Assembly (NCBI GenBank): GCA_041477005.1
Contig: JBGOUJ010000038.1
Span: 1 to 23,975 of the forward strand
Length of the DNA: 23,975 bases
Origin: JBGOUJ01 sp041477005
GTDB lineage: Bacteria > Acidobacteriota > Terriglobia > Bryobacterales > JACQDG01
Direction of reading: 5' to 3'
The position numbers and the translations under genes were made by a program. The first letter of the stretch is position 1; every line of letters starts with the position of its first letter. The notes beneath the pieces were generated by a model. It did not search any database. It worked only from the letters and a program-made list of their open reading frames with translations, and had not been told where the DNA came from. Below are positions 14,608 to 23,766 of the stretch, piece after piece.

Positions 14608-15258
14608 TCACTCCAGTTTCCAGGCCATCGCCCCGCGCAGGGGGACGAAACGGCAGTAGTCCACTACGCGGGTCCGGAGGCCGCGCGGTGATTTGCGGAT
14701 CAGCCGGAGCTCCTGGTCGTCCAGCGAGCCGACCGGGATCACCAGGCGGCCGCCGTTTTCGTCAAGCTGTTCGAGCAGCCGCGCGGGAACGTCGGGCGCG
14801 CCCGCGGCCACCGAAATCGCCTGGTAGGGAGCGGCGGCCGGATAACCGAGCGAGCCATCGCCTTTCAGCACCGTCACGCGGCCGTAGCCGAGGTGGCGCA
14901 GATTCCGGCGGGCCAGCTTCACCAAATCAGCATCACGCTCGATGGTGAACACTTCAGCGGCCAGCTCGGCGAGCACGGCCGCGTGGTAGCCGCAGCCGGC
15001 TCCGATTTCCAGCACGCGCTCCGATCCCGAAAGATCCAGGGCTTGCGCCATGGCCGCCACCATGTAAGGCTGCGAAATGGTCTGCCCGGCGAAGATCAGC
15101 AGCGGCTCATCCGCATAGGCGATGCGGGTCGCCGGCCAGGGGAGGAACTTGTGGCGGGGGACCTGGAGCATCGCCTCCAGCACGCGCCGGTCGCGGATGC
15201 CCTTCCGGCGCAACTGCTTCTCGACCATCTCCTCGCGCAACCGGTCCCAATCCAGCAC
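14608..15258 (-). CDS. pcm: Protein-L-isoaspartate O-methyltransferase
   Basis: 216 residues from a GTG that directly follows the stop codon of the TamB gene. The enzyme uses S-adenosylmethionine to methylate isoaspartyl residues in damaged proteins so that they can revert to aspartate. Family motifs are present: AYADEPLLIFAGQTISQPYMVA (45-66, read in two parts, with the GQTISQP substrate loop), SAM-binding motif I VLEIGAGCGYHAAVLA (82-97), FTIERD, and a final CRFVPLRGA. Length is normal for the family. As the last gene of the BamA-SurA-TamB run it is probably translationally coupled to tamB. Its envelope connection is unclear; it may simply share the transcript. Confidence 0.93.
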   Translation of the reverse strand: MLDWDRLREEMVEKQLRRKGIRDRRVLEAMLQVPRHKFLPWPATRIAYADEPLLIFAGQTISQPYMVAAMAQALDLSGSERVLEIGAGCGYHAAVLAELAAEVFTIERDADLVKLARRNLRHLGYGRVTVLKGDGSLGYPAAAPYQAISVAAGAPDVPARLLEQLDENGGRLVIPVGSLDDQELRLIRKSPRGLRTRVVDYCRFVPLRGAMAWKLE

Positions 15259-18200
15259 CTACCGGTACCTCTTTTTGTAAAGAAAATCCAGGCCGAACAC
15301 GCCGTTCTCATCCCGCACGGCGATCACGGAAAACTGCGGGCTGAGCGCCCATCGCACCCGGACGATCTGCTCCTGCGCCGAGGCCAGGTTGTAGGTGTAG
15401 GTAAAGGTGATGTCTTTGCCGACCTGCTGCTCCAGGGTGACGCGAGCTCCTAAATTGCCGCTTTCCGCCCCGGTCATCTCCGGGTCGAGTTTGAGGTGGC
15501 TCGCGCCGAAAAAGCGCTGCAGCCGCCCGCCCGCGGCTGGCTTGGCCATGGCTTGGGAGATCACGCCCGTGGCGCCGAGCTGGGTCAGAGAGCGGGCCTG
15601 CGCGCTCTGCGCGGCGGCCACTGTCGGATCGGTGGTAGGCGCGCGGCCCACCGCCAGCAGCGTGATCACCTCGTTAAAGGGCAGCGGGGGATCGGAGCGA
15701 TAACTGACGCCCAACTGCTGGATGGGCCCGGCCAGCGTGAGGGTGATCTCATAGCCGCTCAGGCTGGTCTCGAGGTCGAGATTCAGGATGGGATCGATGC
15801 GGACCGGGTTCAAAAACGTGATGTCGCCGCGGTCGATCGAAAAGTGCGTTCCCTGGAACTGGAAGTCCCCTTGCGTGATGTTGATGCGGCCGAGCAAAGC
15901 CGGGTTCAGCGCGGTGCCTTGCAACCGCAGGTTGGCGTCGGCCTGGAAATTGCGGGCAAGCGAGGTGTCAAAACGGATATCCGGCGCCGTCACGATCGCC
16001 ACGTTCAGTTGGGCGCCCGATAGCCAGGGGTTGCGACTCGGGGTGCGGATCGGCTGCTTGAGGGCCGCCAGGAGAACGCCCACGTCCAGCGACGCGCGCG
16101 TGCTGACGCGCGAGACCTTGATGTCGCCGCTCAATACACTCCGCTGATTGGCCCCGGCCAGGACCGCTCTTCCCTCGAGCAACGCGGTCAACCCCCGCTG
16201 GTAGTGCACGCGCATCTGGCGCGCGTCGGCGAGCAAGCGATAAGCCGTGTTCTCACCGGCCAGATCCGCGTAGCCCGACAGATTGATCTCGCCGGCGCTG
16301 AAGCTTACAGGCAGCTCATCCGATCCCACCGAAACCTTGCGGAGTTCCATGGCGCCGCGAAGGTCGGGGTGGCGAAGGGGGCCGGTGATCGTGGCATCGA
16401 CGGTGGACGAACCGGAGACATCCAGCTTCGACTCCAAGCGGGCAAGCACCTCCAGGTCCAAGCTGCCCTTCACCGCCAGGTTGATAGCTCCGGCCGATCC
16501 CAGATCGACCGAGCCGGAGGAATGCAGATCGGAGCCCTCACCCGCCAGGTGGAGCGCCTCCAGGGTCAGCTTTTGTTTCGCCACACGCCACTTTACGGGC
16601 TCGACACTGCGCAAGGTCCGCTGCTGCCCCGCGCCAGGATTCGCTGGGACGATGATTTCGAGCCGCGTCAGGCTGCCGTCGGCGCTGATGGTTTCGGGCC
16701 GCCGAGCCTCCCCGCTCAGTGCCAGGCTGCCGTCGGTCGGAATTCGCGCCGACGGGTTGCCCAGGCCGGCCATTTGGAGCGCCGGCGCCAGGTCCAGATC
16801 CCGAAACTCGATTCGACCCTGCACGGGAAAAGCGCCGCGCGGGGTGACTTCGCCGTCACCCCGGATCTGCCCTCCCGCGAAACTCGATTGCACTTCGACC
16901 TTCAGCTTGTCCCCCTGATTGCGGACCGTAGCCGCGAAATCTCCCAGCGCGTGCCCGTCCAGGGCAACCTTCTGCAGCCGCAGATCCCCCGCGATCGCGA
17001 GCTCCTCGACGGCCGAGCCGGCGGCCGGGGCCGCCATCCGCCCCGAGCCTGAGGCTTCGAAGCTAGCGCTGCCGGCCACTTTCCTGCTGGCCCCGTCCTG
17101 GCCGAGCTTGGCCAGCGTCTGCACCTGAGATAGCGCCAGATTCTGGCCTTGAGCGTCGAAGCGAAATGTACGCTTTTCCAGATCGAAGGCGCTCGCCCCG
17201 GTGATCGCCGAGCCGCCCTTGGCGATCTGGACGTTCTGCAGGCGGACCTGGCTGCCATCGATCGTCACCCCCGACCGCAACGAGTCGAACGGCTCCTCCC
17301 ACACGACGCCCCGGCGAATCTCGATTCGTCCCGCGCCGCGCGGCTCCTTCCGGGTTCCCTCGAGCTTCAAAGTGGCCGTCACCGCGCCCGACAGGGGCGG
17401 CTTCTGGCCGGCCAGCGCCGCCAGATCTTCCAACTGCGTATCGCGCACCGCAATCTCCGCTTCGAGCCGCGAGCGGTCGGTCAGCTTGCCGTCTTCCAGC
17501 TCCGCCGTCAAGCTGGCGCTGACCGCAGTCCGGCCTTTGGCCAAGCGGCCGCCGATCAGGCGCAGGCGCCGGGGCGACCACTGCACACGGCCGCTGAAGG
17601 AATCCCATTCGCGGCCCTGATACGCAAACCGGGCCACATCCACGTTCGCGTCCACCTCGGGCTGCTCCAGCGTGCCGGTGGCGCGACCCCGCACCGCTGC
17701 CTCGCCGTCGAGCCGTAGCGGGATCTCGATCTTCTCTCCCGACAGGACCGCCGCGGTCCCGGCCAGATCCTCCAGGCGGGTCGTTTGCAACTGGAACTGC
17801 AAGTCGGAGCGGCTCTCGCTGCTGACGTGGCCCGAAGCCACGATCGAGGTAGCGGCCGTCGCCAGCCGGAACTCGTTGATCTGGGCCTGGGCGCTTTGGC
17901 CCTGGCCGGCCGCCCGCAGCGTGCCCCGGACCGGCGTAAGGCCCCCCGGATCGCCCGGCGGCTCCAAGATTACGTCCGCCTCGGCCGACAGGTTTCGCGC
18001 CGAAAGTGGCCAAAGCCCCCGCGCATTCACCGGGCCTCTGATCACCGCCGTCCACCCCAACCTGCTGAAGCCGGGAGACGACAGCGCCTGGGCGACCGCT
18101 TCCAGCCTGATGCCTTCCACGCGGCCCTCCGCGGACGCGCGGATGGGCTCGCTCCGGCTGGGATAATCCGCCTTGAGGCGCCCGCTCCACTCGCCCCCGA

Positions 18201-19194
18201 GCAGCCGCACGCGTAAATCATCGACCCGCAATTGCCGCGGGTCCAGCCGGTACTCCCCGTCCAGGCTCGCCTCGCGAAGCTGGAATCCTTTTCCCGCGAT
18301 GGCGACTTGGCGCCCGGAAAGCGTTCCCCGGGCGCCCCAGCCACCGGGGCCGGCATCGAACTTCCCGCGGACCAGAATCCGGCCCGCCTTGAGTTCCGGC
18401 AGCTCGATGGCGTGGGCCGCTTCCGGAGCTTCCACGGCCGCCTCGTATTGGAACTGCCAATGCGGCTGGAAGAGATTGCTGATTGTGCCGCTCGCTTTCG
18501 CCATCGAGCGGCCGGTATGGACGGTCACATCCGGCACTTCGATACGGTCCCGCAGCAACTGGAAGTCCGCCGCCAAATGCCCGACCATAGGCACGCGCAG
18601 CCAAGGCGGAAGGATCGCTCGCACCGCCTCCACGTGCCCCACGTACCGCTGGCGCTTGTCCAGCCGCACTTGCGCCCGAAGGCTGGACATGGCGACTTCG
18701 AGATCGTAGCGCCGATCGTTCCACCACAGCGCGCCGCGCTCCACCTCAAAGCTGCCGACCGCCAGATCGAGCACATCCTCGGTAAACAGCCGGGACTTGC
18801 CCGGCGGCGTCGGAATATTGGTCGAGCCGTCTGCCGCCACGCGGATGTGGATCTCGGGCGCCACCAGGCGCAATCCGGCCACGTCCACCCGGCGCTCGAG
18901 GAACGAAATGAGCCTCAGTTGCACCTCCAGCGCCTCGGCATGCAGCAAGGGGCTGTCGCCCGGGCCTTCCGTGCCGCGAATGGTCAGGCCCGCCAGCCGG
19001 GCACGCCATCGCCGGGGCTCGAAGTCGATCCGGGCGATCTCGACCTTGCCTCCGGTCGTCTTCTGCAGCTCCTCGATCGCCCGCTGCCGGAGCTGCTCCC
19101 GGAACCAGGCCGTGCGCAGGACCAGTAGTCCGCCGGCGCCCACCAGCAGAGCCAGCACCGCCACCGCCGCGCCGATTCGAAGCGCCCGCTTCAT
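15259..19194 (-). CDS. tamB: Translocation and assembly module protein TamB (DUF490/AsmA-like)
   Basis: 1311 residues. An N-terminal membrane anchor (about 5-29, IGAAVAVLALLVGAGGLLVL) precedes an AsmA-like segment (VEIARIDFEPRRWRARLAGL) and a very long repetitive beta region. The last ~200 residues form the conserved TamB_C domain: ITQGDFQFQGTHFSIDRGD, ITFLNPVRIDPILNLDLET, AGPIQQLGVSYRSDPPLPF, NEVITLLAVGR. TamB-family proteins span the periplasm as a lipid-lined groove and serve lipid transport or outer-membrane protein assembly with a TamA/BamA partner. A BamA/TamA-like gene lies two genes upstream in the same operon. The start overlaps the SurA-like stop by 4 bp. Confidence 0.93.
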   Translation of the reverse strand: MKRALRIGAAVAVLALLVGAGGLLVLRTAWFREQLRQRAIEELQKTTGGKVEIARIDFEPRRWRARLAGLTIRGTEGPGDSPLLHAEALEVQLRLISFLERRVDVAGLRLVAPEIHIRVAADGSTNIPTPPGKSRLFTEDVLDLAVGSFEVERGALWWNDRRYDLEVAMSSLRAQVRLDKRQRYVGHVEAVRAILPPWLRVPMVGHLAADFQLLRDRIEVPDVTVHTGRSMAKASGTISNLFQPHWQFQYEAAVEAPEAAHAIELPELKAGRILVRGKFDAGPGGWGARGTLSGRQVAIAGKGFQLREASLDGEYRLDPRQLRVDDLRVRLLGGEWSGRLKADYPSRSEPIRASAEGRVEGIRLEAVAQALSSPGFSRLGWTAVIRGPVNARGLWPLSARNLSAEADVILEPPGDPGGLTPVRGTLRAAGQGQSAQAQINEFRLATAATSIVASGHVSSESRSDLQFQLQTTRLEDLAGTAAVLSGEKIEIPLRLDGEAAVRGRATGTLEQPEVDANVDVARFAYQGREWDSFSGRVQWSPRRLRLIGGRLAKGRTAVSASLTAELEDGKLTDRSRLEAEIAVRDTQLEDLAALAGQKPPLSGAVTATLKLEGTRKEPRGAGRIEIRRGVVWEEPFDSLRSGVTIDGSQVRLQNVQIAKGGSAITGASAFDLEKRTFRFDAQGQNLALSQVQTLAKLGQDGASRKVAGSASFEASGSGRMAAPAAGSAVEELAIAGDLRLQKVALDGHALGDFAATVRNQGDKLKVEVQSSFAGGQIRGDGEVTPRGAFPVQGRIEFRDLDLAPALQMAGLGNPSARIPTDGSLALSGEARRPETISADGSLTRLEIIVPANPGAGQQRTLRSVEPVKWRVAKQKLTLEALHLAGEGSDLHSSGSVDLGSAGAINLAVKGSLDLEVLARLESKLDVSGSSTVDATITGPLRHPDLRGAMELRKVSVGSDELPVSFSAGEINLSGYADLAGENTAYRLLADARQMRVHYQRGLTALLEGRAVLAGANQRSVLSGDIKVSRVSTRASLDVGVLLAALKQPIRTPSRNPWLSGAQLNVAIVTAPDIRFDTSLARNFQADANLRLQGTALNPALLGRINITQGDFQFQGTHFSIDRGDITFLNPVRIDPILNLDLETSLSGYEITLTLAGPIQQLGVSYRSDPPLPFNEVITLLAVGRAPTTDPTVAAAQSAQARSLTQLGATGVISQAMAKPAAGGRLQRFFGASHLKLDPEMTGAESGNLGARVTLEQQVGKDITFTYTYNLASAQEQIVRVRWALSPQFSVIAVRDENGVFGLDFLYKKRYR

Positions 19195-19700
19195 GGTTTT
19201 TCCGGCTCCGTCACCCGGACGCCGAGGCGGGCCCGGACCTCCTTGAGCCAGTGGTCGATCTCCGGGTCATCTTTGCGGTCCGGTCCGCTCAGGTTGAACC
19301 GCAGTTTCAGGAAGCGATCGATGTCTTCGATGCGCCGGGCGTAATTCAGCAGATCCTGGTCTCGCAGGCCGTAGTCGGAGGGCTTCGCGGCGACTGGTCC
19401 CATCGCCTCCAGCCGCTTTCTCGCTTGTGCGTCGTCGGCGGAGGGAAACTTGATCTGGTCCATAGTGCGCTGGATGAGCCGCTGATCGATCAACCGCTCC
19501 AGCGTCTCGCGGCGGCTTGCGGCCGTGGCGCTCGCCGGCGGGTGGCCGTTGAAATACGCTTCGAGGCGCGCCTCCTTGTCGACCTCGCTCTCGGTGACCA
19601 CCTGCTTTCCCAACACCGCCGCCACACCGTCGATGATCTCGGCGCGCCCGGCGCCTGGGGCGGAGAAACTCAACACGGCGAAGATGACCAAGCTCCTCAT
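19191..19700 (-). CDS. SurA N-terminal-like periplasmic chaperone (no PPIase domain)
   Basis: 169 residues. A signal peptide spans about 1-20 (MRSLVIFAVLSFSAPGAGRA). The mature N-terminus EIIDGVAAVLGKQVVTESEVD and the helical LERLIDQRLIQRTMDQ match the SurA N-terminal chaperone domain. The C-terminal helix IDHWLKEVRARLGV resembles the return helix of that fold. No parvulin-type prolyl isomerase domain is present, so it is much shorter than SurA (over 400 residues). It sits exactly between the BamA/TamA-like gene (stop and start adjacent: TGA then ATG) and tamB (4-bp overlap). A role in carrying outer-membrane proteins to the BamA-like pore is the natural inference. Confidence 0.75.
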   Translation of the reverse strand: MRSLVIFAVLSFSAPGAGRAEIIDGVAAVLGKQVVTESEVDKEARLEAYFNGHPPASATAASRRETLERLIDQRLIQRTMDQIKFPSADDAQARKRLEAMGPVAAKPSDYGLRDQDLLNYARRIEDIDRFLKLRFNLSGPDRKDDPEIDHWLKEVRARLGVRVTEPEKP

Positions 19701-22667
19701 TCAGAACGTCTGCCCCAAAGAGAAATGAAATTGGAACCAGGAGATCCGTTGTGGAGTGGCCGGGCACGACTGTGGGTTGCGCCCGCAAGCCAGGAGCTGG
19801 TCCCGGCTGCCCTGGAAACCGACGAAACGTGGCGGATTGAGGCTCCAGGCGAAGTCTGCCCGGACCGGCCCGATCGGGGTCCGGTAGCGGATCCCGACCC
19901 CCACGGCATGCACCATGTAGTCAAAATCCTCGGCAGTCCGCTGGTGGAAGTGAAAATTAATATTCTGTGGCTGCGAGAAGACGTTGCCCATATCGTGAAA
20001 CAGCACGCCGCCGATGTTCTGTCCCTTCAGCGGAAAGCGCGCCTCCAGGCTGTTGAGAAACAGCCCGTTGCCGCCGAGGGGGAAGCCCGTGACCGGGTCG
20101 CGCGGCCCTGCCTGGTTGATGGGAAAGCCGCGGTTGGAGTTGAAGCCGCCGGAGAAGAAGCGCTCCGGCAGGGGAATCTCTCGGGTGAAAGTGACCACGG
20201 GCTGGCCGTCCTCGGTCGTTTGCACGCTCCGTCTCCGGCCAAAGGGAGTCAGCGCGCCGAACTGGGTGTTGCGCGCCAGAACGAGCTTCCGGCCGAGAGG
20301 GTGATAGGTCGAATTCTGCATGAGCACGCGTGTGAAGCTGGCTGCCGAGCCGATATAGTAGCTGGCCACTCCCAAATCCACCGCGTTGTAGATCCCGCGC
20401 TTGGCATCCACCGGGTCGTCTCTCCGGTCCTGGTAGAAGCTGGCCGAGAGGATCCCCACGCGCACCGGCTGCGAGAGCAAAGGGATCTGGAGCGGGTTGA
20501 TGTTCAGGGTGCTCGAATCGACGCTCACCCGCCGGTAAGTATAGCGGTAGTACAGGGAGGATGGCTTGCTGATCTTGTGCTGCAATTGCAGAGCGCCCTC
20601 CAAGCGGGTGGCCGCGAACGTGTTTATGTACCGCGAGGCGTCATACAGCGAGCTGTAGGTGAGGGTGAGACGCTCTTTGCCGTGCCAGGTCGGCGCCACG
20701 TAAGTGACCTGGCCGCGCTTTTGCAGGGTCGAGAAGCGGGTCTGAAGGGTCAAGGTGTTGGCCTTGCCGAACATGTTGAGCCGGTTCACCTGGAACGAGA
20801 CGCGTGGGCTGAAGCCGGTGGCGCCGGCGGGGGCGGTCAGGTTGGCCGTTCCGCCTCCGAAGCGGGCAATCTCAGCCCCAGCGCCGAAGCCGATGGTCCA
20901 CCGCCGCGCCTCCTCCAGCTCGAAAAGCACGTTGCGGAACTGCTCCTCTCCGTCCCGATTCTGGACCGCGAGGTCCACCTTGGAAAAAACGCCCAGGTCG
21001 TAGAACCGCCGCTGGCTGTCGATCATGGAGGTTTGCGAGAGAGGCTGGCCGGGATAGACCTGGATTTGCCGCTCGACGAGAGTATCGCGCGTGTGCTGGT
21101 TGCCCTCGTAGATTACCTTGTTGACAAACTGACGCTGCCCTTCCTGGATCGTGTATTCGAGATCGATTCGATGCGGCTCCGCGGCCGGCGCCGACCGCAC
21201 TTCGAGCGTGGCGTCCTCGAATCCTTCGGAAAAGTAATAGGACAGGATTTCGTCACGGTCGGCCGCCACGTTCCCATCGCTGAATGGCTGGCCCTGGAGG
21301 GAGCTGACGCGCCCCAGGAGCGCCGCCGTCGGGATCGCCTGATTGCCCGCGATCGTGAGCTTCGAAACCAGCGTCTGAGGGCCCTCTTCAATTTTCAAGA
21401 AAGCAGCGACGTCGCCCTTCTTTCCCAGATAGTCGTCCTCGTCCTTGGAGCTGATCTTGACCTGCAGGAATCCATTCGAGTGGTACAGATCCTCAATGGT
21501 GGCCGCGTCGCTGCGGAGCAGGCTTTGGCTGAAGCGGCCCCGGCGAGACTGAAGGCTTTTGGGCTGTAGCAACAGCCGCTCACGAATCGTGGCTTCGTCG
21601 AAGTAGCTGTTCCCGGTGATGTCGAGCTTGACGAATTGGTGATGCTCGCCGAGCGTCGCCTGGTATTCCACCACGATTTGGCCGTTCTGCTCCGGATGCT
21701 CGTCGAAATCGACCTTGGCCTCGAAATAGCCGTCGGTCTGAAAGAAATCTCGCAGGTTGCGGGCTCCCTCCGCCAGCAGATCGTGGTCGACGGCGCCTTC
21801 CTCGTAGATGGGAATATAGCGGCGGAGCTGCTTCCGCGACACCTTGGCGCCCGAGACATCCACCTCCACGCGCGGTCCGGGCTCGATCGCGACCACCAGA
21901 TCCACGCGGTTGGCAGCCGGCACGAACTTCTGCTCGGTGAGGCGGACGGCCGCCTCCAGGCGGTCGGAGTGCTGATAGTGGCGGCGCAGCCGGTCCAGAC
22001 CCCTCTGGACGGTGGGTTGCGTCAGGTGCTTTTCCTTGCTCCACCCGGCGATGCGGCGCGCCTGGTCCGGGGGCAGGTCGGGCCGGCCCGTCAGGCGGAT
22101 CTCGCCGAAGCGGGCGCGGCTACCCGGCCGGATGTTGAACGTGATGTCGATCTGCTGGGTATCGGAGTGGCCGCCGGTCTCCGGCTCGATCGCCGCCTGG
22201 TGAAAGCCGTTTTCGGCCAGCATCCGCCGCAGCGCCCGGACCGCCTCCTGCAACCTCTCGTCGGAAAACGGCTCGCCCAGGACCAGGTTTGTAGCCGCCA
22301 CCAACTGGCTGGGCGACGGCGGCGCCGGCACATTGACGACGTGAACCGGGCCGATAAACCAGCGTTCGGTGGTGATGAAGGTGACCCGGACCCCGGCACC
22401 GGCGCGCACGGCGTCCACCTGGATATCGTTATAGCGGCCGGTGGCGAACATCTGCTGGATACTCTTGCGGACGTCCTCGGCGTCGAGCGGGGCGCCTGGG
22501 CGAACCGCGATCAGCTCCCGCAGCCGGACCTCCGGAATGGGCTGCGCCGGAGGGGAAAAGGAGATCTGCGCCACGGGCAGGTCCTGAAAGCCGTCGGTGG
22601 CGGCGCCGGGCCATGCCGGCCATGCCGCCAGCCACAGCACCGCCGCCATAAGAATGGAGCGGGACAC
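19701..22667 (-). CDS. BamA/TamA-like outer-membrane assembly protein (Omp85 family)
   Basis: 988 residues from a GTG; an ATG at 22649 would shorten it by six residues and still leave a signal peptide (MAAVLWLAAWPAWPGAA). About seven POTRA-like units can be read, each ending near an acidic-Gly turn: roughly 31-101, 104-183, 184-263, 264-342, 343-428 (VKLDITGNSYFDEATIRE), 429-510 (SKLTIAGNQAIPTAALL) and 511-586 (NKVIYEGNQHTRDTLVER). The rest (about 587-988) is the 16-strand surface-antigen barrel, with FFSGGFNSNRGF close to the lid-lock motif and a terminal Phe (LGQTF). Omp85 proteins fold and insert outer-membrane proteins. BamA usually has five POTRAs and TamA three. It leads the operon with SurA-like, TamB and Pcm, which favours a TamA-type partner of TamB. 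Confidence 0.9.
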   Translation of the reverse strand: MSRSILMAAVLWLAAWPAWPGAATDGFQDLPVAQISFSPPAQPIPEVRLRELIAVRPGAPLDAEDVRKSIQQMFATGRYNDIQVDAVRAGAGVRVTFITTERWFIGPVHVVNVPAPPSPSQLVAATNLVLGEPFSDERLQEAVRALRRMLAENGFHQAAIEPETGGHSDTQQIDITFNIRPGSRARFGEIRLTGRPDLPPDQARRIAGWSKEKHLTQPTVQRGLDRLRRHYQHSDRLEAAVRLTEQKFVPAANRVDLVVAIEPGPRVEVDVSGAKVSRKQLRRYIPIYEEGAVDHDLLAEGARNLRDFFQTDGYFEAKVDFDEHPEQNGQIVVEYQATLGEHHQFVKLDITGNSYFDEATIRERLLLQPKSLQSRRGRFSQSLLRSDAATIEDLYHSNGFLQVKISSKDEDDYLGKKGDVAAFLKIEEGPQTLVSKLTIAGNQAIPTAALLGRVSSLQGQPFSDGNVAADRDEILSYYFSEGFEDATLEVRSAPAAEPHRIDLEYTIQEGQRQFVNKVIYEGNQHTRDTLVERQIQVYPGQPLSQTSMIDSQRRFYDLGVFSKVDLAVQNRDGEEQFRNVLFELEEARRWTIGFGAGAEIARFGGGTANLTAPAGATGFSPRVSFQVNRLNMFGKANTLTLQTRFSTLQKRGQVTYVAPTWHGKERLTLTYSSLYDASRYINTFAATRLEGALQLQHKISKPSSLYYRYTYRRVSVDSSTLNINPLQIPLLSQPVRVGILSASFYQDRRDDPVDAKRGIYNAVDLGVASYYIGSAASFTRVLMQNSTYHPLGRKLVLARNTQFGALTPFGRRRSVQTTEDGQPVVTFTREIPLPERFFSGGFNSNRGFPINQAGPRDPVTGFPLGGNGLFLNSLEARFPLKGQNIGGVLFHDMGNVFSQPQNINFHFHQRTAEDFDYMVHAVGVGIRYRTPIGPVRADFAWSLNPPRFVGFQGSRDQLLACGRNPQSCPATPQRISWFQFHFSLGQTF

Positions 22668-22676
22668 TGACAGTCA

Positions 22677-22684
22677 ATTATAGT
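22677..22684. promoter_or_regulatory. Putative overlapping divergent promoters of bamA-like and thiF-like genes
   Basis: The minus strand has a perfect TATAAT (22682-22677), 9 nt before the GTG of the bamA-like gene. The plus strand has TATAGT (22679-22684), 5/6 to consensus, 37 nt before the thiF ATG. The two overlap by four bases. No convincing -35 boxes. The minus-strand box is the best -10 match in the window. Confidence 0.45.
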
Positions 22685-22685
22685 A

Positions 22686-22713
22686 GTTGTAGCGCGGCGC
22701 TACGCGCCACAAC
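22686..22713. promoter_or_regulatory. Imperfect palindrome in the thiF leader / divergent promoter
   Basis: The 28 bases form an inverted repeat of 11 positions with one mismatch (GTTGT and ACAAC outside, GCGCG and CGCGC inside). Overlapping it, GTAGCGC-G-GCGCTAC (22689-22703) is a perfect 15-bp palindrome. The two foldings exclude each other. It could be an operator or an RNA hairpin just downstream of the inferred thiF transcription start. Confidence 0.45.
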
Positions 22714-22721
22714 CGCCGGCC

Positions 22722-23744
22722 ATGAACCCGATCGAGCGCGAAAAATATTCCCGCCAGATCCTTTTTCCGCCCCTGGGCGAGCAGGGACAGGAGAACCTGC
22801 TCCGCTCGCGGGCCGTAGTCGTGGGCTGCGGGGCGCTGGGGAGCCTGCAAGCCAATGCGCTCGCTCGCGCCGGCGTGGGTGAAATCATCATCATCGACCG
22901 CGACTATGTCGAAACCAGCAACCTGCAGCGGCAATGGCTGTTCGACGAGGCCGACGCCGCCGAGTCCTTACCCAAGGCGATCGCCGCCGCCCGCAAGCTC
23001 GCGGCCATCAACTCCTCGGTCCGGGTCCAAGCCGTGGTGGCCGACTTGGTCCCCTCCAACGCCGAAGAGCTGCTTCTGCCCGCCGGCGTCATCCTGGACG
23101 GCACGGACAACTTCGACACGCGCTACCTTGTTAACGACGTGGCCGTCAAACACGGCGTTTCCTGGATCTACGGCGCGGCGGTCGGAAGCCACGGCGTGAC
23201 CATGCCGGTCCTGCCGGGTGTTTCGGCGTGCCTGGCATGCCTGTTCCCCGAGCCACCCTCCGGCGTGCAGCCCACCTGCGACACGGCGGGTGTGCTCAAC
23301 GCGGTCACGTCGCTGGTTGCTTCCCTGCAGGTCGGCGACGCCCTGAAGATCCTGTCCGGGCACCGCGAGCAGGTCGAGCCTCGCCTGCTCCAGATCGATG
23401 TATGGAAAAACACCCATTCCTCGATCTCCACGCGCGATCGCGATCCGGGCTGCCCCGTCTGCGCCGAGCGCCGGTTCCGGAGCCTCGAAGGCGCCGAGCG
23501 GCCGCCTATCAGCCTTTGCGGGCGCAATTCGGTCCAGATTCACGCCCGCGCCGGCCCGATCGATCTGCGGGCGCTTGGCGAATCGCTCCGGCCGCTCGGC
23601 CCGGTCCGCTCGAATGACTATGCCTTGCGGTTCTTTTGCGCGCCTTATGATCTGACCGTATTCCCCGACGGCCGCGCCATCATCAAGGGCACCACCGATA
23701 TCGGGGTCGCCCGCAGCCTCTACGCCCGCTATGTTGGAGGGTAA
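22722..23744 (+). CDS. ThiF/MoeB-type E1-like adenylyltransferase
   Basis: 340 residues. The N-terminal EREKYSRQILFPPLGEQGQ is the classic start of MoeB/ThiF proteins. The nucleotide loop VVGCGALGS is at 33-41, IIIIDRDYVETSNLQRQ holds the ATP-binding Asp/Arg set, and DGTDNFDTRYLVND follows. Zinc-type CxxC pairs are at 170/173 (CLAC) and 244/247 (CPVC). The catalytic-Cys region is PTCDTAG (Cys186). The C-terminal extension (about 260-340) ends LTVFPDGRAIIKGTTD and SLYARYVGG, as in Bacillus-type ThiF. It adenylates the C-terminal Gly of a small sulfur carrier (ThiS or MoaD). No carrier or thi/moa gene lies next to it, so the thiamine versus molybdopterin choice stays open. Confidence 0.9.
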   Translation: MNPIEREKYSRQILFPPLGEQGQENLLRSRAVVVGCGALGSLQANALARAGVGEIIIIDRDYVETSNLQRQWLFDEADAAESLPKAIAAARKLAAINSSVRVQAVVADLVPSNAEELLLPAGVILDGTDNFDTRYLVNDVAVKHGVSWIYGAAVGSHGVTMPVLPGVSACLACLFPEPPSGVQPTCDTAGVLNAVTSLVASLQVGDALKILSGHREQVEPRLLQIDVWKNTHSSISTRDRDPGCPVCAERRFRSLEGAERPPISLCGRNSVQIHARAGPIDLRALGESLRPLGPVRSNDYALRFFCAPYDLTVFPDGRAIIKGTTDIGVARSLYARYVGG

Positions 23745-23766
23745 GTCCGAGAGCCTGGCCGCCCCC

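Noticed and set aside
19251..21569. 772-residue open frame antisense to the BamA-like gene
   Set aside because: Same codon-bias effect; no recognisable domains, and it spans two real genes on the minus strand.
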